Numbered from the stretch's first letter, positions 26,624-35,872 are shown. The stretch: DNA of 64,000 nucleotides from Microbaculum marinisediminis (GCF_025397915.1 NZ_JALIDZ010000003.1:196501-260500), one strand, 5' to 3'. Program-made: numbers and translations. The notes: a model not told the origin generated them from the letters alone.

Positions 26624-27586
26624 ATGGCAATGGATATCCTCTACCAGGTCTTCATCGATCCCTTCGTGCAGATGGTCGAGCTGCCGGACTTCCTCCTGCA
26701 GGTTCTGTGGGAAGGCTTCGTCTCCGGCATCCTCTACGCACTGATCGCGCTCGGCTTCGTGCTGATCTTCAAGGCCTCCGGAGTCTTCAATTTCGCGCAG
26801 GGCATCATGGTGGTGTTCGCCGCCCTGTCGCTGGTCGGGCTCTATGCGCTTGGCCTGCCCGCCTACGTGGCGCTGATCGCGACCATCGCCATCATGGGCG
26901 TCCTTGCCTATGTGGTGGAGCGGACGATCTTCCATCACCTCGTCAACCAGCCGGACATCATCCTGCTGATGGCGACGATCGGCCTGACCTACTTCCTGAT
27001 CGGCTTCGGCGAGTTCGTCTTCGGCGGCGATCCGAAGGTGATGATCACCGAGGAACTCGGCCTGCCGACGGGATCGACGGCCTTCGACGTGCTCGGCGGG
27101 CTGGTCATCCTCCAGCACATCGACATCGCGGCGGCCGTCATCGCCATCATCATGGTCCTCGCGCTCGCCGTCTTCTTCAACAAGACGCGGATCGGACGGG
27201 CGCTGCGGGCGGTGGCCGACGACCATCAGGCGGCGCTGTCGGTCGGCATCTCGCTCGATCAGATCTGGGTCATCGTCTGGTTCGCCGCCGGCATCGTGGC
27301 GCTGGCGACCGGAATCATGTGGGGGGCGCGATCGGACGTTTCCTTCGCGCTGGAAATCGTCGCCTTCAAGGCCCTTCCCGTGCTGATCCTCGGCGGCTTC
27401 ACGTCGATCCCCGGCGCCATCGTCGGCGGGCTGATCATCGGCATCGGCGAAAAGATCGGGGAGATCTACTGGGGGCCGCTGGTCGGCGGCGGCATCGAGA
27501 GCTGGCTCGCCTACGTCATCGCGCTGATCTTCCTGCTGTTCAGGCCGCAGGGATTGTTCGGCGAGAAGATCATCGAGCGCGTGTGA
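26624..27586 (+). CDS. livH: Branched-chain-type ABC transporter permease (LivH)
   Basis: A 320-residue inner-membrane permease with about eight spans. Family features are GFVLIFKASGVFNFAQGIMVVFAA in pieces (the LivH GxxNFAQG motif), GLTYFLIGFGEFVFGG and GRALRAVADDHQAA, the coupling segment that meets the ATPases. The start is ATG 26624, with another ATG six bases later. It is followed 15 bases on by livM. Confidence 0.93.
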   Translation: MAMDILYQVFIDPFVQMVELPDFLLQVLWEGFVSGILYALIALGFVLIFKASGVFNFAQGIMVVFAALSLVGLYALGLPAYVALIATIAIMGVLAYVVERTIFHHLVNQPDIILLMATIGLTYFLIGFGEFVFGGDPKVMITEELGLPTGSTAFDVLGGLVILQHIDIAAAVIAIIMVLALAVFFNKTRIGRALRAVADDHQAALSVGISLDQIWVIVWFAAGIVALATGIMWGARSDVSFALEIVAFKALPVLILGGFTSIPGAIVGGLIIGIGEKIGEIYWGPLVGGGIESWLAYVIALIFLLFRPQGLFGEKIIERV

Positions 27587-27601
27587 GGGGCTGAAACGAA
27601 C

Positions 27602-28681
27602 ATGCTGTACCGCGAAGCCGGCCAGTTCAAGACGACCTACGAGGCGGACCAGGCGGTCTTCCCGATCCTGCAGGATCGGATCGGCGTCGTCGTCATCCTC
27701 GTCATCGCCCTGTTGATCCCGCTCATCGCCTCCGACTTCGTCCTGGCCTCGATCATGATCCCGTTCCTGATCTTCGCCATGGCGACCATCGGGCTCAACG
27801 TGCTGACCGGCTATGCCGGCCAGCTTTCGCTTGGCACCGGCGCGTTCATGGGGGTCGGCGCCTATGCCTGCTACAAGCTGACCACGTTCTTCCCGGACGT
27901 GAACATCATCATCCTGGTGGTTCTGTCGGGCATCTTCTCGGCGGGCATCGGCATCGTCTTCGGATTGCCGTCTCTGCGCATCAAGGGGCTTTATCTCGCC
28001 GTCACGACGCTCGCCGCCCAGTTCTTCCTGGAGTGGTGCTTCATCCGCATTCCGTGGCTCTACAACTACAACAACTCCGGCGCCATCGAGGTGCCCGAGC
28101 GCACGGGACTGGGCGGGTTCGTTCTCGCCGGTCCGGCCTCGCCTCCGGTCACCCGCTACTATGTCGTGCTCGGGATCGTGGTCGTCACCACGCTGATCAT
28201 GAAGAACGTCATCCGCGGCCGGATCGGCCGGACCTGGATGATGATCCGCGACATGGATATCGCCGCCGAGCTGATGGGCGTACGGCCGCTCTTCACCAAG
28301 CTGTCGGCCTTCGCGGTGTCGTCCTACATCTGCGGCGTCGCCGGCGCGATGATGGTGTTCTTCTGGCTCGGCGCGGCGGAACCGTCGTCGTTCTCGATCA
28401 CCCTGTCGTTCCAGATCCTGTTCATGGCGATCCTCGGCGGCCTGGGCAGTCTGATCGGCTGCTTCTTCGGCGCTGCCTTCATCTGGATCCTTCCCGTCGT
28501 GCTGCGCACGGGGCTGCCTGAGATCGGCATCGATATCGGTGCGGAAACCGTCGAGCATGTCAGCCGGATGATCGTGGGGGCGCTCATCATCTTCTTCCTG
28601 GTCGTCGAGCCGCATGGCCTCGCGCGGCTATGGCAGATCGGCAAGGAAAAGCTTCGGGTCTGGCCGTTCCCCTACGCGTGA
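27602..28681 (+). CDS. livM: Branched-chain-type ABC transporter permease (LivM)
   Basis: A 359-residue permease with an N-terminal soluble stretch of about 30 residues and eight to nine spans. LNVLTGYAGQLSLGTGAFMGVGAYA is the diagnostic LivM segment (in part), and GRTWMMIRDMDIAAELMGV is the coupling region. It partners LivH in the membrane. The stop is 139 bases before the binding-protein gene, with no obvious terminator between. Confidence 0.93.
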   Translation: MLYREAGQFKTTYEADQAVFPILQDRIGVVVILVIALLIPLIASDFVLASIMIPFLIFAMATIGLNVLTGYAGQLSLGTGAFMGVGAYACYKLTTFFPDVNIIILVVLSGIFSAGIGIVFGLPSLRIKGLYLAVTTLAAQFFLEWCFIRIPWLYNYNNSGAIEVPERTGLGGFVLAGPASPPVTRYYVVLGIVVVTTLIMKNVIRGRIGRTWMMIRDMDIAAELMGVRPLFTKLSAFAVSSYICGVAGAMMVFFWLGAAEPSSFSITLSFQILFMAILGGLGSLIGCFFGAAFIWILPVVLRTGLPEIGIDIGAETVEHVSRMIVGALIIFFLVVEPHGLARLWQIGKEKLRVWPFPYA

Positions 28682-28820
28682 GGGGCGCCGGACCATCGTG
28701 GGTCGTCCCTGAACGGGCGGCCTCAAATCGGTACCATCGGGCATCGGACCGCGCCTGGTGTTTCCGGAATTCAACGGTCCACAACGGCTGATACACAGCC
28801 GGCCAACTGGGAGGTACGCA

Positions 28821-30140
28821 ATGATGTTTAGAAAATGCGCCCTCGGTGTCGCCGCGTTCGCCATGGCAGGCAGCCTTGCCGCCGAGGCGTTCGCGCAGGA
28901 CACCGTGTTCATCCCGCTTCTGTCCTACCGGACGGGTCCCTTCGCCGGCTCCGGCATCCCGGTCGCCAACGGCATGTGGGACTACCTCACGATGCTCAAC
29001 GAGCGTGACGGCGGCATCAACGGCGTCAAAATCGAGATCGAGGAATGCGAGACCGGCTACGACACACAGAAGGGCGTCGAGTGCTACGAGGGAACCAAGG
29101 GCAAGAACCCGCTCGTCTACAATCCGTATTCGACCGGCATCACCCTGCAGCTGATCCCCAAGGCCTCGGTCGACAAGATCCCGGTCCTGTCGATGGCCTA
29201 TGGGCTTTCGGCGGCTGCCGAGGGCAACGTGTTCCCGTGGGTGTTCAACCCGCCGGCCACCTATTGGGACGGCGCGTCGGGCATCATCAAGCACATCGCC
29301 GACCAGGAAGGCGGCCTCGACAAGCTGAAGGGCAAGAAGATCGGCTATATCTTCCTCGACGCCGGTTATGGCCGCGAGCCGATCCCGCTGCTCGAGGACC
29401 TTGCCAAGCAATACGGGTTCGAGCTGCTGCAGTATCCGGTTCCCGGCAAGGAGATGCAGAACCAGTCCTCGCAGTGGCTGAACGTGCGCCGTGACCGGCC
29501 GGACTACATGGTCATGTGGGGCTGGGGCGCCATGAACCCGACCGCCGTCAAGGAAGCCGCGAAGATCCGCTATCCGATGGACAAGTTCATCGGCATCTGG
29601 TGGTCGGGCGGCGACGACGACGCGCGCGCCGGCGGCGCGGACGCCAAGGGCTACAAGACGATGAACTTCAACGGTGTCGGCGCCGACTATCCCGCGCTCC
29701 AGGACATCAAGAAGCACGTCCTCGATACCGGCAAGGGCCAGACGGATCCCGCCAAGGTCGGCGAGAACCTCTACAACCGCGGCGTCCTCAACTCGGTGCT
29801 GATGGCCGAAGCCATCCGTACGGCGCAGGAGATGACCGGCAAGAAGGTCATTGACGCGGCCGACATGCGGGCCGGACTCGAGAATCTCGAGATCACGGAG
29901 GAACGCTGGAAGGAGATAGGCCTGGAAGGCTTCGCGCCGGCCATCAAGATGAGCTGTTCGGATCACAGCGGCCACCACAACATGTACATCGCCCAGTGGG
30001 ATGGCGAGAAGTGGACCCAGGCGACCGACTGGTTCGCGCCGATGACCGACGTCGTCCAGCCGCTGCTCGCGGCGGCCGCCAAGGAGTATGCCGAGAAGAA
30101 CGCTCCGTGGCCGGAGCGGACGGAGGCCTGCGCACAGTAA
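28821..30140 (+). CDS. livK: Branched-chain-type ABC transporter substrate-binding protein (LivK-like)
   Basis: A 439-residue periplasmic protein with a signal peptide of about 25 residues ending EAFA. The Peripla_BP_6 fold is shown by IPLLSYRTGPFAGSGIPVANG, the ECETGYDTQKGVECYEG segment and KKIGYIFLDAGYGREP. It is longer than the leucine-binding proteins and of the sort found with acyl-CoA ligases. The first of two adjacent ATGs (28821) has GGGAGG upstream. Substrate is probably a carboxylic or aromatic acid rather than leucine, judged from the ligases on both sides; this is inference. A strong stem-loop follows the stop. Confidence 0.9.
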   Translation: MMFRKCALGVAAFAMAGSLAAEAFAQDTVFIPLLSYRTGPFAGSGIPVANGMWDYLTMLNERDGGINGVKIEIEECETGYDTQKGVECYEGTKGKNPLVYNPYSTGITLQLIPKASVDKIPVLSMAYGLSAAAEGNVFPWVFNPPATYWDGASGIIKHIADQEGGLDKLKGKKIGYIFLDAGYGREPIPLLEDLAKQYGFELLQYPVPGKEMQNQSSQWLNVRRDRPDYMVMWGWGAMNPTAVKEAAKIRYPMDKFIGIWWSGGDDDARAGGADAKGYKTMNFNGVGADYPALQDIKKHVLDTGKGQTDPAKVGENLYNRGVLNSVLMAEAIRTAQEMTGKKVIDAADMRAGLENLEITEERWKEIGLEGFAPAIKMSCSDHSGHHNMYIAQWDGEKWTQATDWFAPMTDVVQPLLAAAAKEYAEKNAPWPERTEACAQ

Positions 30141-30154
30141 GCGCATGACGACAA

Positions 30155-30184
30155 GCGGGGTCGCGGCGTCTGCCGCGGCCCCGC
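30155..30184 (+). promoter_or_regulatory. Intercistronic stem-loop after livK
   Basis: Arms GCGGGGTCGCGGC (30155-30167) and GCCGCGGCCCCGC (30172-30184) form a 13-bp stem with one T-G wobble and a GTCT loop. It lies 15 bases after the binding-protein stop and inside the operon. No T tract follows. As with the structure after dctP, message protection or partial attenuation is the likely role. Confidence 0.65.
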
Positions 30185-30238
30185 AATCAGGACATCCAGC
30201 ACTTTGTTCTACGAGACGACCCGCGGGGAGAAATCGCG

Positions 30239-31093
30239 ATGAATGCCGTGGCTGCGACCACCCATGTCGGTGATGCGGTTGCGCCCGATGTGGCGCCGGT
30301 CCTCTCCGTCAACAATATCGAGGTCATCTACGACCGCGTCATCCTGGTGCTGAAAGGCGTGTCGCTGACGGTGCCCGAGGGCGGCATCGTGGCGCTGCTG
30401 GGCGCCAACGGCGCCGGCAAGACGACGACTCTGAAGGCGATTTCCAACCTGCTCGGCGCCGAGCGCGGCGACGTCACCAAGGGCGCGATCATCTTCAAGG
30501 GAGAGCGGGTCGAGGCCCTGTCGCCGAACGAGCTGGTCCGGCGCGGCTGCATCCAGGTGATGGAGGGGCGGCATTGCTTCGGCCATCTGACCATCGAGGA
30601 GAACCTGCTCACCGGGGCGTACACGCGCCGCGACGGCGGCGGCGCCATCCGCCAGGACCTGGAGATGGTCTACAGCTACTTCCCGCGCCTGCGCGAGCGC
30701 CGCTCGAGCCTCGCCGGCTATACCTCGGGCGGCGAACAGCAGATGTGCGCGATCGGACGGGCGCTGATGTCGCGGCCGACGATGATCCTGCTCGACGAAC
30801 CGTCGATGGGGCTCGCCCCCCAGCTCGTCGAGGAGATCTTCGAGATCGTCAAGCAGCTCAACGTCAACGAGGGCGTCAGCTTCCTGCTGGCCGAGCAGAA
30901 CACCAACATGGCGCTGAAATACGCTAAGTATGGCTACATCCTGGAGAACGGCCGGGTGGTGCTCGACGGCGAGGCGTCGGCCCTGCGCGAGAACGAGGAC
31001 GTCAAGGAATTCTACCTTGGCGTCGGCGGCGGCGAACGGCGCAGTTTCCGCGATGTCAAAAGCTATCGCCGGCGCAAGCGCTGGCTGTCGTGA
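30239..31093 (+). CDS. livF: Branched-chain-type ABC transporter ATP-binding protein (LivF)
   Basis: A 284-residue ATPase. Walker A is LGANGAGKTTTLKA, the signature is YTSGGEQQMCAIGRAL, and Walker B is MILLDEPSMGLAPQ. It carries an N-terminal extension of about 20 residues and a C-terminal basic tail beyond the usual LivF end (FYLGVGGG). The ATG at 30239 has GGGGAG upstream. It completes the five-component transporter with LivG, LivH, LivM and LivK. Confidence 0.92.
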   Translation: MNAVAATTHVGDAVAPDVAPVLSVNNIEVIYDRVILVLKGVSLTVPEGGIVALLGANGAGKTTTLKAISNLLGAERGDVTKGAIIFKGERVEALSPNELVRRGCIQVMEGRHCFGHLTIEENLLTGAYTRRDGGGAIRQDLEMVYSYFPRLRERRSSLAGYTSGGEQQMCAIGRALMSRPTMILLDEPSMGLAPQLVEEIFEIVKQLNVNEGVSFLLAEQNTNMALKYAKYGYILENGRVVLDGEASALRENEDVKEFYLGVGGGERRSFRDVKSYRRRKRWLS

Positions 31094-31173
31094 ACGCCCG
31101 ATCGCCCGCCGCGGCGAACGGACAGGTCCCATGCCGCGGCGGCGCGGCGCATGCACAACGAGGTTGAAGCCCG

Positions 31174-32394
31174 ATGGGGGAACATTTCGATTCGCTGGAA
31201 ACCCGTGACCCGCAGGCGCGCGAGAGGGCGCTGTTCGACGCCTTGCCGGGGTTCATCGGCGAATGCATGCGGGCGGCGCCCGGCTGGGCCGATCTGCTGA
31301 AGGGCGTCGACGCCCGCGCGGTGACGGATCGCGAGAGCCTGGCCAGGCTGCCGGTGCTGCGCAAGTCCAGGCTTCTGGAACTGCAGCGCGAGCGCCCGCC
31401 GTTCGGCGGTCTGGTGACCAAGGCGCCGGGCGCCTTCGCGCGCCTGTTCATGTCGCCCGGTCCGATCTTCGAGCCGGAAGGGGCCGGCAAGGACTGGTGG
31501 CGCGCGGCGCGCGCCCTGTTCGCGGTCGGCCTGAGGCCCGGCGACGTCGTCCACAATTCCTTCGCCTACCACATGACGCCGGCCGGCCACATGTTCGAGT
31601 CCGGCGCCCGCGCGCTCGGCTGTGCGGTCATCCCGGCCGGCGTCGGCAACACCGAACTGCAGGTCGATGCGATCGCCCAGCTTCGGCCGAAGGGCTACGC
31701 CGGCACGCCGGACTTCCTGAAGGTCTTGCTCGACAAGGCCGACGAGCTCGGCAGGGACGTGTCCAGCCTGAAGATGGGACTCGTCTCCGGCGCCGCCCTG
31801 CCGCCGTCGCTGCGCGAGGAGCTGAGCGGGCGCGGCGTCGAGGTGCTGCAGGGCTATGGCACGGCCGACATCGGCATCATCGCCTACGAGAGCGCGGCGC
31901 GCGACGGCATGGTCATCACCGAGGAGATGATCGTCGAGATCGTCCGCCCCGGCACTGGCGAACCGGTCGCGGAGGGCGAGGTCGGCGAGATCGTCGTCAC
32001 CAGCTTCAACGGGGACTATCCGCTGATCCGTTTCGGCACCGGCGACCTGTCGGCGGTCTTGCCCGGCATCTCGCCGTGCGGGCGCACCAACATGCGCATC
32101 AAGGGCTGGATGGGACGCGCCGACCAGCGCACCAAGGTCAAGGGCATGTTCGTCGACCCGGAGCAGATCGCCGAGATCGGGCGCCGCCATCCGGAAGCCG
32201 GCAGGCTGCGCCTCGTCGTCACCCGCGACGGCGAGCAGGACGCCATGACGCTGAAGGCGGAGGGCGGCGACCGGGACGGTCTGGCCGAAACCCTGCAGTC
32301 GGTGACCAAGATGAAGGGGGGCGTCGAGCTCGTGGAGCCGGGCAGCCTGCCCAACGATGGCAAGGTCATCGCGGACGAGCGCAGCTACACCTGA
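31174..32394 (+). CDS. PaaK-like AMP-dependent acyl/aryl-CoA ligase
   Basis: A 406-residue adenylating protein of the phenylacetate-CoA ligase type. Features are VVHNSFAYHMTPAGHMFESGARALG, read in part, LVSGAALPPSLREEL, LQGYGTADIGIIAYE, GEIVVTSFNGDYPLIRFGTGDLS and the GRADQRTKVKGMFV hinge with the C-terminal domain after it. The early P-loop expected as SSGTTG reads MSPGPIF, a change I cannot interpret further. It closes the operon that begins with the other ligase. Together with the nearby indolepyruvate oxidoreductase it suggests aryl-acetate metabolism. Confidence 0.85.
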   Translation: MGEHFDSLETRDPQARERALFDALPGFIGECMRAAPGWADLLKGVDARAVTDRESLARLPVLRKSRLLELQRERPPFGGLVTKAPGAFARLFMSPGPIFEPEGAGKDWWRAARALFAVGLRPGDVVHNSFAYHMTPAGHMFESGARALGCAVIPAGVGNTELQVDAIAQLRPKGYAGTPDFLKVLLDKADELGRDVSSLKMGLVSGAALPPSLREELSGRGVEVLQGYGTADIGIIAYESAARDGMVITEEMIVEIVRPGTGEPVAEGEVGEIVVTSFNGDYPLIRFGTGDLSAVLPGISPCGRTNMRIKGWMGRADQRTKVKGMFVDPEQIAEIGRRHPEAGRLRLVVTRDGEQDAMTLKAEGGDRDGLAETLQSVTKMKGGVELVEPGSLPNDGKVIADERSYT

Positions 32395-32460
32395 TGGCCT
32401 ACACCTGCCGGCCCCGCCGCGGCGCCGGTCCTTGCGGCCGGCCTTTCTGCGGCGCGAGCC

Positions 32461-33978
32461 TCACTGCAGCGAGACGCGTCCGTCCACGGCGGCGCCCTTC
32501 GTCCCCCTTATGCGCACATAGACCATGACGTCGCTGGCCATCAGGTTGCCGTGCAGCGCGCCGCGGATCACCTTGCCTTCCCCGAACACGGTATAGCCGT
32601 CGCCGCCGCGCAGCAGGAAGTCGTTGGTGGCGATCTTGTAGGTCTTCGCCGGGTCCAGGGGCGCGTTGCCGATCTCGACGCCGGTGACACGCTCGCCGAC
32701 CGGCTTCGACAGATCCGCGGTGACGCGCATGCCGGAGACGTGGGCGAAGCGTCCGCTTACCTGGTCTATTGCCGAGTATCCGTTCTCGAGGGCTTCCTTG
32801 ATCTGGGCGCCGGTCAGTTCGATGATCACGGTCTTGTTGCGGAAGGGCAGTTCGGTGAGGATGTCGCGGCGGGTCAGCTCCGCGCCGGTCTGATAGATCT
32901 TTTCCCCGCGTATGCCGCCACCGTTGGTGATCGCCGCGTCGGCGCGGGTCGCAGAGCGCATGGCGTCCGCGATCAGGTTGCCGATCGCTGATTCCTGGGT
33001 GCGCACGATGGCGCGGCGGCTGTCGAGGGCGACGTCGACCGTGCCCAGCCCGACGTCGAGTTCCTTCGAGAGTTCCGCCTCGTAGCCGCGGATCCGGGCG
33101 GCGACGTCGGGGTCCGGCGCGATCTGGGCGGTATCGACGACCCGAATGCCCGGTGTCCAGCGCACCAACCGCCGGCCATCCGACTCTTCGATGTCGATCG
33201 CAAGGTCGACCACGACGATGTACTCGGCTTGCGCCTTCGACTCCGCGAGCAGGGTGCGACCGTCGAAGAACACCGTGAGGTCGTGGTCGTCGCCGCTCAG
33301 GATGACATCGGCCGCGCGCGTGCCTATCAGGGCCTGGTCCTCAGGACGGTCGGCATGCGCCAGGGCGACGACGATGTCGGCGCCGGCCTCCCGTAGTCTG
33401 GCCGCCTGTACCTCAAGCGTCTCCGACATCTCGCTGAACGTCAGATTGCCGGGGTTCGACTTCACGTAGGCTTCGTCCGAGGTCAGCCCGACGAGGCCGA
33501 CCTTCACGCCGTCGAATTCGAACATCCGCGTGTCTCTAACGCCGCGAACGCGCTTTCCGTCGGCCTCGCGCATGTTCGCCGCGAGAACGGGAAACGTCGC
33601 CTGCCCGACCAGCTCGCGGAACACGTCGGCGCCGAGATCGAATTCGTGATTGCCGGGGGTCATGGCGTCCGGGGCGATCGTGTTGAGGAGCTGGATGATG
33701 TGCGTGCCCTGATCGAAGCCCGACAGCAGCGACGGGAAGATCGCGTCGCCTGCATGCAGGACCAATGTGTTCCTGTTGGCGGCGCGTTCGCGGGCGACGA
33801 GCGTCGCAAGCCGTGCGAAGCCGCCACGCGGCTCTCCCACCTCGATCGAGTCGAGGTCGTTCACAAGAACGAAGGTGACGGCGACCGGTTCGGCGAGCGC
33901 GTCCGTCCGCGCCGCGGTCGATCCGAGGGCGAAAGCCAATGCCACCAGGACAAACCGCGAGAGCCATCGCTTCTGCAT
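32461..33978 (-). CDS. 5'-nucleotidase/metallophosphatase-family exported protein with altered metal ligands
   Basis: A 505-residue protein with a signal peptide of about 29 residues, a calcineurin-like metallophosphatase domain and a 5'-nucleotidase C-terminal domain (TNGGGIRGEKIYQTG, FLLRGGDGYTVFG). GD (Asp78), GNHEFD (Asn110, His111) and HADRPED are present. The first metal motif, usually NDxH, is NDLD (Asp41, Asp43). The GHxH motif is GDDH. So two histidine ligands appear as aspartates. This may be a natural subfamily. It is expected in the periplasm, releasing phosphate from nucleotides or similar esters. ATG 33978 starts the signal peptide directly. The gene is divergent from the sugar dehydrogenase. 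Confidence 0.85.
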   Translation of the reverse strand: MQKRWLSRFVLVALAFALGSTAARTDALAEPVAVTFVLVNDLDSIEVGEPRGGFARLATLVARERAANRNTLVLHAGDAIFPSLLSGFDQGTHIIQLLNTIAPDAMTPGNHEFDLGADVFRELVGQATFPVLAANMREADGKRVRGVRDTRMFEFDGVKVGLVGLTSDEAYVKSNPGNLTFSEMSETLEVQAARLREAGADIVVALAHADRPEDQALIGTRAADVILSGDDHDLTVFFDGRTLLAESKAQAEYIVVVDLAIDIEESDGRRLVRWTPGIRVVDTAQIAPDPDVAARIRGYEAELSKELDVGLGTVDVALDSRRAIVRTQESAIGNLIADAMRSATRADAAITNGGGIRGEKIYQTGAELTRRDILTELPFRNKTVIIELTGAQIKEALENGYSAIDQVSGRFAHVSGMRVTADLSKPVGERVTGVEIGNAPLDPAKTYKIATNDFLLRGGDGYTVFGEGKVIRGALHGNLMASDVMVYVRIRGTKGAAVDGRVSLQ

Positions 33979-34394
33979 GGGGAGCCTTTTCCAGCCGGGT
34001 TACTTTAGGTCAGTCATTCTACACGAACTGTTGACCTGTACATGACGCCGCCGGCGCCGTTTTTTCCGCGGCCGCCGCCCGCTGTTCAATCGTGCTCGGG
34101 GGGTGGCGTTGTGTTGTTTGTCGCCCTCTTCGGAGTCTTTCCGAAGTAGACGTCGGGTCGTTCAGGTGGCGGATGTTTGGTTGTCGATGTGGATGGTTGC
34201 TATCAAAAATATCAATAAACACCTGGTCTGTAATAAATAAGCGAATTCTATTCGAGCTGACTCGATTTCATGTTTTACTGATTGCTGGCGGCACGGCTGC
34301 GGCCGTATCTGTGCGGATCGGTTCGCTGCGGATCGGTTTGCAGCGGTCGTGGTCCCGGCGCCGTCTAGAAAAAATATCAGCAGGGAGGATCGAG
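33979..34394. other. Divergent intergenic region with an AT-rich patch
   Basis: 416 bases between the nucleotidase-like gene and the sugar dehydrogenase. I see no gene in it. The stretch from about 34195 to 34280 is strikingly AT-rich for this genome and includes a 5-bp inverted repeat, TCGAG-ctga-CTCGA (34252-34265). It probably holds the dehydrogenase promoter, but no consensus elements stand out. Confidence 0.45.
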
Positions 34395-35819
34395 ATGTTA
34401 CGAACTATCACTGTTGGCGTAGCGGCCGTTACGATGGCTCTCGTTTCCGCGGGAGCGGTCTCGGCGGCCGAGGTGCCGCAGACCGCGGATCAGGTGGCCA
34501 AGCCGGGAGGCAGCCTACCGGGGAATCCCGAGGTCGTCCTGGTGAAGGTGGCCGAAGGCTTTTCCGATCCGACGAATGTCGCGAATGCCGGCGACGGCTC
34601 CGGACGGCTGTTCGTCGTGGAGCGTGTCGGGCGCATCAAGATCGTCAATCCCGATGGCAGCGTGCAGGAGGACCCGTTCCTGGACCTGACCAACATCAAC
34701 CCGCTCGGCAACGACGTGCAGACCGGTTTCGTCGAGCAGGGGCTGTATTCCGTCGCGTTCGATCCGAACTTCAAGGACAACGGCTATTTCTACGTCCACT
34801 ACGCGTCGCTGCCCTTCAACGGCGACGGCGTGATCGTCCGTTTCCAGGTCGATCCGGATAGCCCCGACGCCATGACGCCCGAGCGGACCAACGAGACCGC
34901 GAAGGTGATCATGCGGATAGAGCAGCCCTGGTACAACCACAACGGCGGCCAGATCGAGTTCGGCCCGGACGGCTACCTCTATATCGGCTCCGGCGACGGC
35001 GGCTGGGAAGGCGATCCGTACGAGGCGGGGCAGGACCTTTCGACGCCGCTGGGCAAGATCCTGCGCATCGACGTGCATCCCGACGATGACAGTCGCCCCT
35101 ATGCGATCCCGAAGGACAATCCGTTTGCCGAGGCCGCCAAGGAGCAGCTGATGTCGCTGTTCGGGATCACGGAGGAACAGTTCTCGAAGATCAAGACGCG
35201 CGCGATTCCCGAGACCTGGGCCTACGGGGTGCGCAATCCCTACGAGTTCTCCTTCGATCCGAAGACCGGTGACCTGTTCATCGCAGACGTGGGGCAGAAC
35301 CACTGGGAGGAGATCATCTACCAGCCGGGATCCAGCAAGGGCGGCGAGAATTACGGTTGGCCGCGCATGGAAGGCATCTACTGCCATCCGATGACCGGCA
35401 ATCCGGAAGGCGAGGATTGCGCTGTGGTCGGCGAGCTTCCCGCCGCGGTCTACCCGCACCAGACGCCTTATCCCGGCGCGGACGAGCTCAGCGACGGGTA
35501 CGGCTGTTCGGCGCAGGGCCTTGGCGTCGTGAACTACGGCGGTATGGACGGGGTCTACATGGTCGGCGACTGGTGCACGGGCAGGCTCTGGGGCCTCGGT
35601 TGGGACGGCTCGAAGTGGCAGTTCCACGAATTCGCCCAGACCGACCTGCAGTTCACGGCCGGTGGTTACGGCGAGGACGGGACGGTTTATGCCGTCAGCG
35701 CCAACAACTTCTATCTTGCCGATCAGGGTCCGGAGGCCAACCCGCCCGGCGCCCTGTGGCGCGTGACGCCGGCAGGCGACGTGCCGGCCGACGCGGAAGT
35801 GGCGCGCACGGCGAAATAG
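34395..35819 (+). CDS. Soluble PQQ-type sugar (aldose) dehydrogenase
   Basis: A 474-residue secreted beta-propeller of the glucose/sorbosone dehydrogenase family. The signal peptide is about 24 residues (ending VSAA). Family segments are GRLFVVERVGRIKIV, GQIEFGPDGYLYIGSGDGG, ETWAYGVRNPYEFSFDP and LFIADVGQNHWEEI, with ENYGWPRMEG. These supply the PQQ and calcium sites in known enzymes such as YliI. It would oxidise aldoses in the periplasm. AGGGAGGAT at 34382-34390 precedes the ATG. A stem-loop and a cytochrome c gene follow, a likely electron acceptor. PQQ biosynthesis genes are not in the window. Confidence 0.87.
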   Translation: MLRTITVGVAAVTMALVSAGAVSAAEVPQTADQVAKPGGSLPGNPEVVLVKVAEGFSDPTNVANAGDGSGRLFVVERVGRIKIVNPDGSVQEDPFLDLTNINPLGNDVQTGFVEQGLYSVAFDPNFKDNGYFYVHYASLPFNGDGVIVRFQVDPDSPDAMTPERTNETAKVIMRIEQPWYNHNGGQIEFGPDGYLYIGSGDGGWEGDPYEAGQDLSTPLGKILRIDVHPDDDSRPYAIPKDNPFAEAAKEQLMSLFGITEEQFSKIKTRAIPETWAYGVRNPYEFSFDPKTGDLFIADVGQNHWEEIIYQPGSSKGGENYGWPRMEGIYCHPMTGNPEGEDCAVVGELPAAVYPHQTPYPGADELSDGYGCSAQGLGVVNYGGMDGVYMVGDWCTGRLWGLGWDGSKWQFHEFAQTDLQFTAGGYGEDGTVYAVSANNFYLADQGPEANPPGALWRVTPAGDVPADAEVARTAK

Positions 35820-35845
35820 GCGAAGGCCAATCCAGGAAAATTGGT

Positions 35846-35872
35846 GCGCCGGGGCGGAACCCGCTCCGGCGC
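35846..35872 (+). promoter_or_regulatory. Intercistronic stem-loop after the sugar dehydrogenase
   Basis: Arms GCGCCGGGGCGG (35846-35857) and CCGCTCCGGCGC (35861-35872) make a 12-bp stem with one G-T wobble and a 3-base loop. It lies 26 bases after the dehydrogenase stop and 44 before the cytochrome start, with no T run. It is the third such structure after a secreted-protein gene in this window. Confidence 0.6.

Noticed and set aside
25685-28615. A 976-codon open frame on the minus strand across the Liv operon
   Set aside because: The plus strand encodes four clear transport and ligase genes here. The antisense frame is low-complexity (Asp/Arg/His rich) and arises from strong GC bias at third codon positions.
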